NCBI GenBank assembly: GCA_963822145.1
Contig: CAWGGG010000004.1
Location: 620,001 to 684,000 of the forward strand
DNA: 64,000 nucleotides
Source of the DNA: UBA5072 sp963822145
GTDB taxonomy: Bacteria; Bacteroidota; Bacteroidia; Bacteroidales; UBA10428
Reading direction: 5' to 3'
Part shown: piece after piece, positions 61,053-64,000 of the stretch
Layout of the letters: each line of letters starts with the position of its first letter
Numbering within the stretch: the stretch's first letter is position 1
Translations under genes and position numbers: made by a program
Notes under the pieces: model-generated
What the model was told of the DNA's origin: nothing
What the model saw: the letters and a program-made list of their open reading frames with translations, nothing else
The model's database searches: none

Positions 61053-62380
61053 CGTGTCTCTGACTTCTTGCGCCCGATACCATAATAGGTGAAACCGTTT
61101 TCCTCTACCTCAGAAGGATCATAAATATTCCGACCGTCAAAGATCACCTTTTCTTTCATAATACGGGCCAGTAATTTAAAGTTGGGTATTCTGAATTCGG
61201 ACCATTCTGTTGCCAGAATCAGACCACTGGCATCCACCATCACATCATACGGATCGCTGCCATAACCAATCTTTTCACCCAGGAGCTTTTTGGTTTCAGC
61301 CATGGCAACAGGATCATATGCCCTGACCAGGGCACCGGCCCGGAGTAACTGTTCAATGATTTTAATCGATGGCGCTTCCCGGATGTCATCGGTATTGGGT
61401 TTAAAAGAAAGTCCCCAAACGCCAAAGATCCTGTTCTTCAGGCTGCCCTTAAAGTGGGCTGTGATTTTTCTGAACATTACTTCCTTTTGCCGGTTATTCA
61501 CAAGTTCCACTGCTTTGACCATCTCCAGGGAATAACCGGCGTCTTCTGCAGTTCTAATCAATGCCTTTACATCTTTCGGGAAACAGGATCCTCCAAAACC
61601 GATGCCGGAATAAATGAACTTATTCCCGATCCTGGGATCACTGCCAATGCCATTGCGTACAGCATTGATGTCAGCACCAACGAGTTCACAAAGGTTGGCC
61701 AGGTCATTCATGAAGCTTATTTTAGTGGCCAGCATGCAATTGGCGGCATATTTCGTGAGTTCGGCTGAAGGAATATCCATATAAATGATCGGATGTCCGT
61801 TGAGCAGAAAGGGATGATAAAGCCGGTTGAGGATTTTCCTGGCAGTTTCGGATTCAGTACCCAGGATAATCCTGTCCGGCTTAAGAAAATCCTCCACAGC
61901 AGCCCCTTCTTTAAGGAATTCGGGATTGGAGGCAACATCAAATGCGATGGTTAAGCCACGCCGGTCAAGCTCCTCCTCGACGGTTTCCTTTACCTTGCGG
62001 GATGTTCCGATGGGAACTGTACTTTTTGTAACGATTACCAGGTACTTTTCCATGTGCCTGCCAATCTCCCGGGCAACACTAATAACATGACTGAGATCGG
62101 CGCTGCCGTCTTCACCGGGAGGTGTGCCTACCGCAATAAAAACAGTTTCAATATCCTTGAGGTTTTCCTGTATGCTGGTGGAGAAAGAGAGCCTTTTTTT
62201 TTCGAGGTTTCTCCTGACCATGGGCTCCAGACCCGGTTCATAAATTGGAATGATCCCCAGCTTGAGATTATTAATTTTCGCCTGGTCAATATCCACGCAA
62301 ACAACATCAATACCCGATTCTGCAAAGCAGGTTCCGGTAACCAATCCTACATATCCCGTTCCAATTATTAAAGTTTTCAT
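61049..62380 (-). CDS. ugd: UDP-glucose 6-dehydrogenase Ugd
   Basis: A 443-residue enzyme that oxidises UDP-glucose to UDP-glucuronate with NAD. The Rossmann start is LIIGTGYVGLVTGTCFAESG and the catalytic Cys is in GFGGSCFPKDVKAL; FKPNTDDIREAPS binds the sugar nucleotide. ATG at 62380 is chosen; a TTG five codons upstream is less likely. First gene of the seven-gene operon on this strand, divergent from rpsA. Confidence 0.95.
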   Translation of the reverse strand: MKTLIIGTGYVGLVTGTCFAESGIDVVCVDIDQAKINNLKLGIIPIYEPGLEPMVRRNLEKKRLSFSTSIQENLKDIETVFIAVGTPPGEDGSADLSHVISVAREIGRHMEKYLVIVTKSTVPIGTSRKVKETVEEELDRRGLTIAFDVASNPEFLKEGAAVEDFLKPDRIILGTESETARKILNRLYHPFLLNGHPIIYMDIPSAELTKYAANCMLATKISFMNDLANLCELVGADINAVRNGIGSDPRIGNKFIYSGIGFGGSCFPKDVKALIRTAEDAGYSLEMVKAVELVNNRQKEVMFRKITAHFKGSLKNRIFGVWGLSFKPNTDDIREAPSIKIIEQLLRAGALVRAYDPVAMAETKKLLGEKIGYGSDPYDVMVDASGLILATEWSEFRIPNFKLLARIMKEKVIFDGRNIYDPSEVEENGFTYYGIGRKKSETR

Positions 62381-62576
62381 GAAGTAATGGTTCAAGTCCA
62401 GGGCCTAAAAGTAATGTTTTCTGCAATTTTGTTCAGGTTTTTTTTGGATAATCTTAACCGGCCGTTTAAAAGGCAAATCACCGGTAAGGTTTAACAATTG
62501 ATTGTGAATCAGGATGGAATTATCCGTTAATTTTTTATTTTTTTATCAATCTTTAGTTTTTTCTAAGGGAAAATTA

Positions 62577-62584
62577 TACTTTTG
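62577..62584 (+). promoter_or_regulatory. Putative -7 element of rpsA
   Basis: TACTTTTG matches TAnnTTTG; TTAG (62553-62556) lies 20 nt upstream at the -33 position with one mismatch to TTTG. The ATG follows 56 bp later. The shared ugd/rpsA gap (62381-62640) holds nothing else. Confidence 0.5.
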
Positions 62585-62640
62585 CAGCTCGATTTAAACA
62601 ACATAATGTCTAATTTACTAATATTTTAATTATTAATTGA

Positions 62641-64000
62641 ATGGTTGAGAATAAAGAAAACAACCTGGAACAGCCGGTTGAACAGGCTGAGAATCAGGTT
62701 CAGGACACAGTGAATTCGAATGAGATAGAACAAACTGTTGAGGTAAAAGCAGAGGCTGCTCCCGTTGTTGAAGTAGCTGCCTCATCAAAATCAGGCAGGA
62801 AAGCAGCTGAAAATCCTGTTGCAGATACAAATATCGAATCAGATTCCGCTTTTGACTGGGAAAAATACGAAGAAGGCGTATACCAGACTGAATTCAAAAG
62901 GGAGGATCTTGAAAAAATGTACAACGACACACTGAGCGCCATAAAGGTTAACGAAGTTGTTGATGGCAAAGTTATTGCCATGAACAAGCGCGAAGTGGTC
63001 GTCAATATCGGTTACAAATCCGAAGGGGTTGTAAGTTTGAATGAGTTCAGGTATGATCCTGATCTTAAACTAGGTGACAAAGTTGAAGTATATATTGAAA
63101 GCCAGGAAGACAAAAAGGGTCAGTTGGTTTTGTCACATAAAAAAGCACGAGCGCTGAAATCCTGGGATAGGGTTAATGAATCGCTCGAGAAAGATGAAAT
63201 TATCAAGGGTTATATCAAGTGCCGGACCAAGGGAGGTATGATCGTTGATGTATTTGGTATCGAGGCCTTCCTGCCTGGTTCGCAGATTGATGTCAAACCC
63301 ATCAGGGATTACGATATCTATGTCGGAAAAACCATGGAATTCAAAGTGGTTAAAATTAACCATGAATTCAAGAACGTTGTGGTCTCTCATAAAGCGCTTA
63401 TTGAAGCCGAACTTGAACAGCAGAAAAAGGAGATTATTGCCAAACTCGAAAAAGGGCAGATTCTGGAGGGCACGGTCAAGAACATTACATCCTACGGAGT
63501 ATTCATCGACCTGGGCGGCGTAGATGGTCTGATCCACATTACCGACCTCTCGTGGGGCCGCATCAATCACCCCGAAGAAATTGTCCAGCTTGACCAGAAG
63601 CTTCAGGTGGTCATCCTCGATTTTGATGATGAGAAAAAACGTATCGCCCTGGGTTTGAAACAGCTTACTCCGCATCCCTGGGATTCGCTTAATGCTGATC
63701 TCAAGGTGGGTGATAAGGTTAAGGGCCGTGTTGTTGTTATGGCCGATTATGGCGCTTTTATTGAGATTACCACCGGCGTGGAAGGTCTGATCCATGTTTC
63801 CGAAATGTCGTGGTCGCAGCACCTGCGCAGTGCACAGGAATTCCTGAAAGTGGGGGATGAGGTGGAAGCCGTAATTCTGACCCTCGACCGCGAAGAAAGG
63901 AAAATGTCGCTGGGTATGAAGCAGCTCAAAACAGATCCCTGGGAAAAGATTGAAGAAAAATACCCGCTGGGCAGCAAACATACGGCAAAAGTTCGTAACT
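62641..64000 (+). CDS. rpsA: 30S ribosomal protein S1, 3' end outside window
   Basis: An open frame from the ATG at 62641 to the window end (453 codons seen). An acidic, Ala/Val-rich N-terminal extension (about 1-80) is followed by S1 RNA-binding repeats: VVDGKVIAMNKREVVVNIG, then IKGYIKCRTKGGMIVDV, LEGTVKNITSYGVFIDLGG with GLIHITDLSWG, and VKGRVVVMADYGAFIEI with GLIHVSEMSW. A fifth begins at the edge. It helps load mRNA on the ribosome. The acidic N-terminal extension is typical of Bacteroidota S1. Confidence 0.96.
   Translation, partial: MVENKENNLEQPVEQAENQVQDTVNSNEIEQTVEVKAEAAPVVEVAASSKSGRKAAENPVADTNIESDSAFDWEKYEEGVYQTEFKREDLEKMYNDTLSAIKVNEVVDGKVIAMNKREVVVNIGYKSEGVVSLNEFRYDPDLKLGDKVEVYIESQEDKKGQLVLSHKKARALKSWDRVNESLEKDEIIKGYIKCRTKGGMIVDVFGIEAFLPGSQIDVKPIRDYDIYVGKTMEFKVVKINHEFKNVVVSHKALIEAELEQQKKEIIAKLEKGQILEGTVKNITSYGVFIDLGGVDGLIHITDLSWGRINHPEEIVQLDQKLQVVILDFDDEKKRIALGLKQLTPHPWDSLNADLKVGDKVKGRVVVMADYGAFIEITTGVEGLIHVSEMSWSQHLRSAQEFLKVGDEVEAVILTLDREERKMSLGMKQLKTDPWEKIEEKYPLGSKHTAKVRN

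Noticed and set aside
63133..63981. Minus-strand frame (282 residues) inside rpsA
   Set aside because: Antisense to well-conserved S1 repeats; no independent support.

Overview
The window looks like a chromosomal contig from a member of the Bacteroidota, most likely an environmental, anaerobic member of the Bacteroidales. The evidence is a SusC/SusD outer-membrane pair, lipoproteins with Bacteroidota-style lipoboxes, a fused alpha/beta 2-oxoacid dehydrogenase E1, weak or absent Shine-Dalgarno sequences, and several promoters of the Bacteroidota type (TAnnTTTG at -7, in one case with TTTG 20 nt upstream). The genus is inference only. Both ends cut genes: a DUF1846 gene on the left and rpsA (ribosomal protein S1) on the right.

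Left part (1-9.5 kb). After the DUF1846 gene come, on the minus strand, a DEAD-box helicase, a TrkA/TrkH (KtrAB-like) potassium uptake pair, two NnrU/ICMT-type membrane methyltransferases and truA. An AT-rich islet follows with a mobile mystery protein A/B (HTH regulator plus Fic) cassette. Its promoter is a clean Bacteroidota promoter overlaid with three identical or near-identical operators. The islet lies between a 16-bp copy of a tRNA-Pro(GGG) 3' end and the intact tRNA-Pro gene. That tRNA gene is surrounded by decayed partial copies whose anticodon arm is replaced by a palindrome.

Central part (9.5-33.6 kb). Plus-strand genes encode a 2-oxoacid dehydrogenase (E2, fused E1), flavodoxin, a secreted thioredoxin-like protein, a small membrane protein, a D-amino-acid-transaminase-like enzyme and a DedA protein, followed by two EamA permeases on the minus strand. 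A five-gene heterodisulfide-reductase-like operon (HdrC, HdrB, HdrA, a second HdrC and a membrane-anchored HdrD-like subunit) follows and probably couples a cytoplasmic redox reaction to the quinone pool. A fused MFS/spermidine-synthase-like membrane protein, a YfcC-type transporter and a SusC-SusD-lipoprotein uptake operon complete the stretch.

Right part (33.6-64 kb). This holds cysC-cysD-cysN (sulfate activation to PAPS), an NlpC/P60 peptidase, a PgpH-type HD phosphohydrolase, a TSUP permease, a 55-residue lipoprotein, the remnant of a TonB receptor, an RRM protein, a heavy-metal-domain lipoprotein with two unknown genes upstream, an adenylate cyclase, rocD, an unusual tryptophanase/tyrosine-phenol-lyase relative, a class V aminotransferase, a sorbitol-type dehydrogenase, two single-domain response regulators, a DUF1080/PHP lipoprotein and speA. 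The minus-strand run ugd-uxs-rfbA-rfbC-rfbD-phosphosugar mutase-yjbQ is a tightly packed nucleotide-sugar operon.

A striking feature of the whole window is a vocabulary of short tandem repeats with 7-, 8- or 9-bp periods. They sit between genes, usually just before a start codon, and the same families recur at distant loci and in both orientations.
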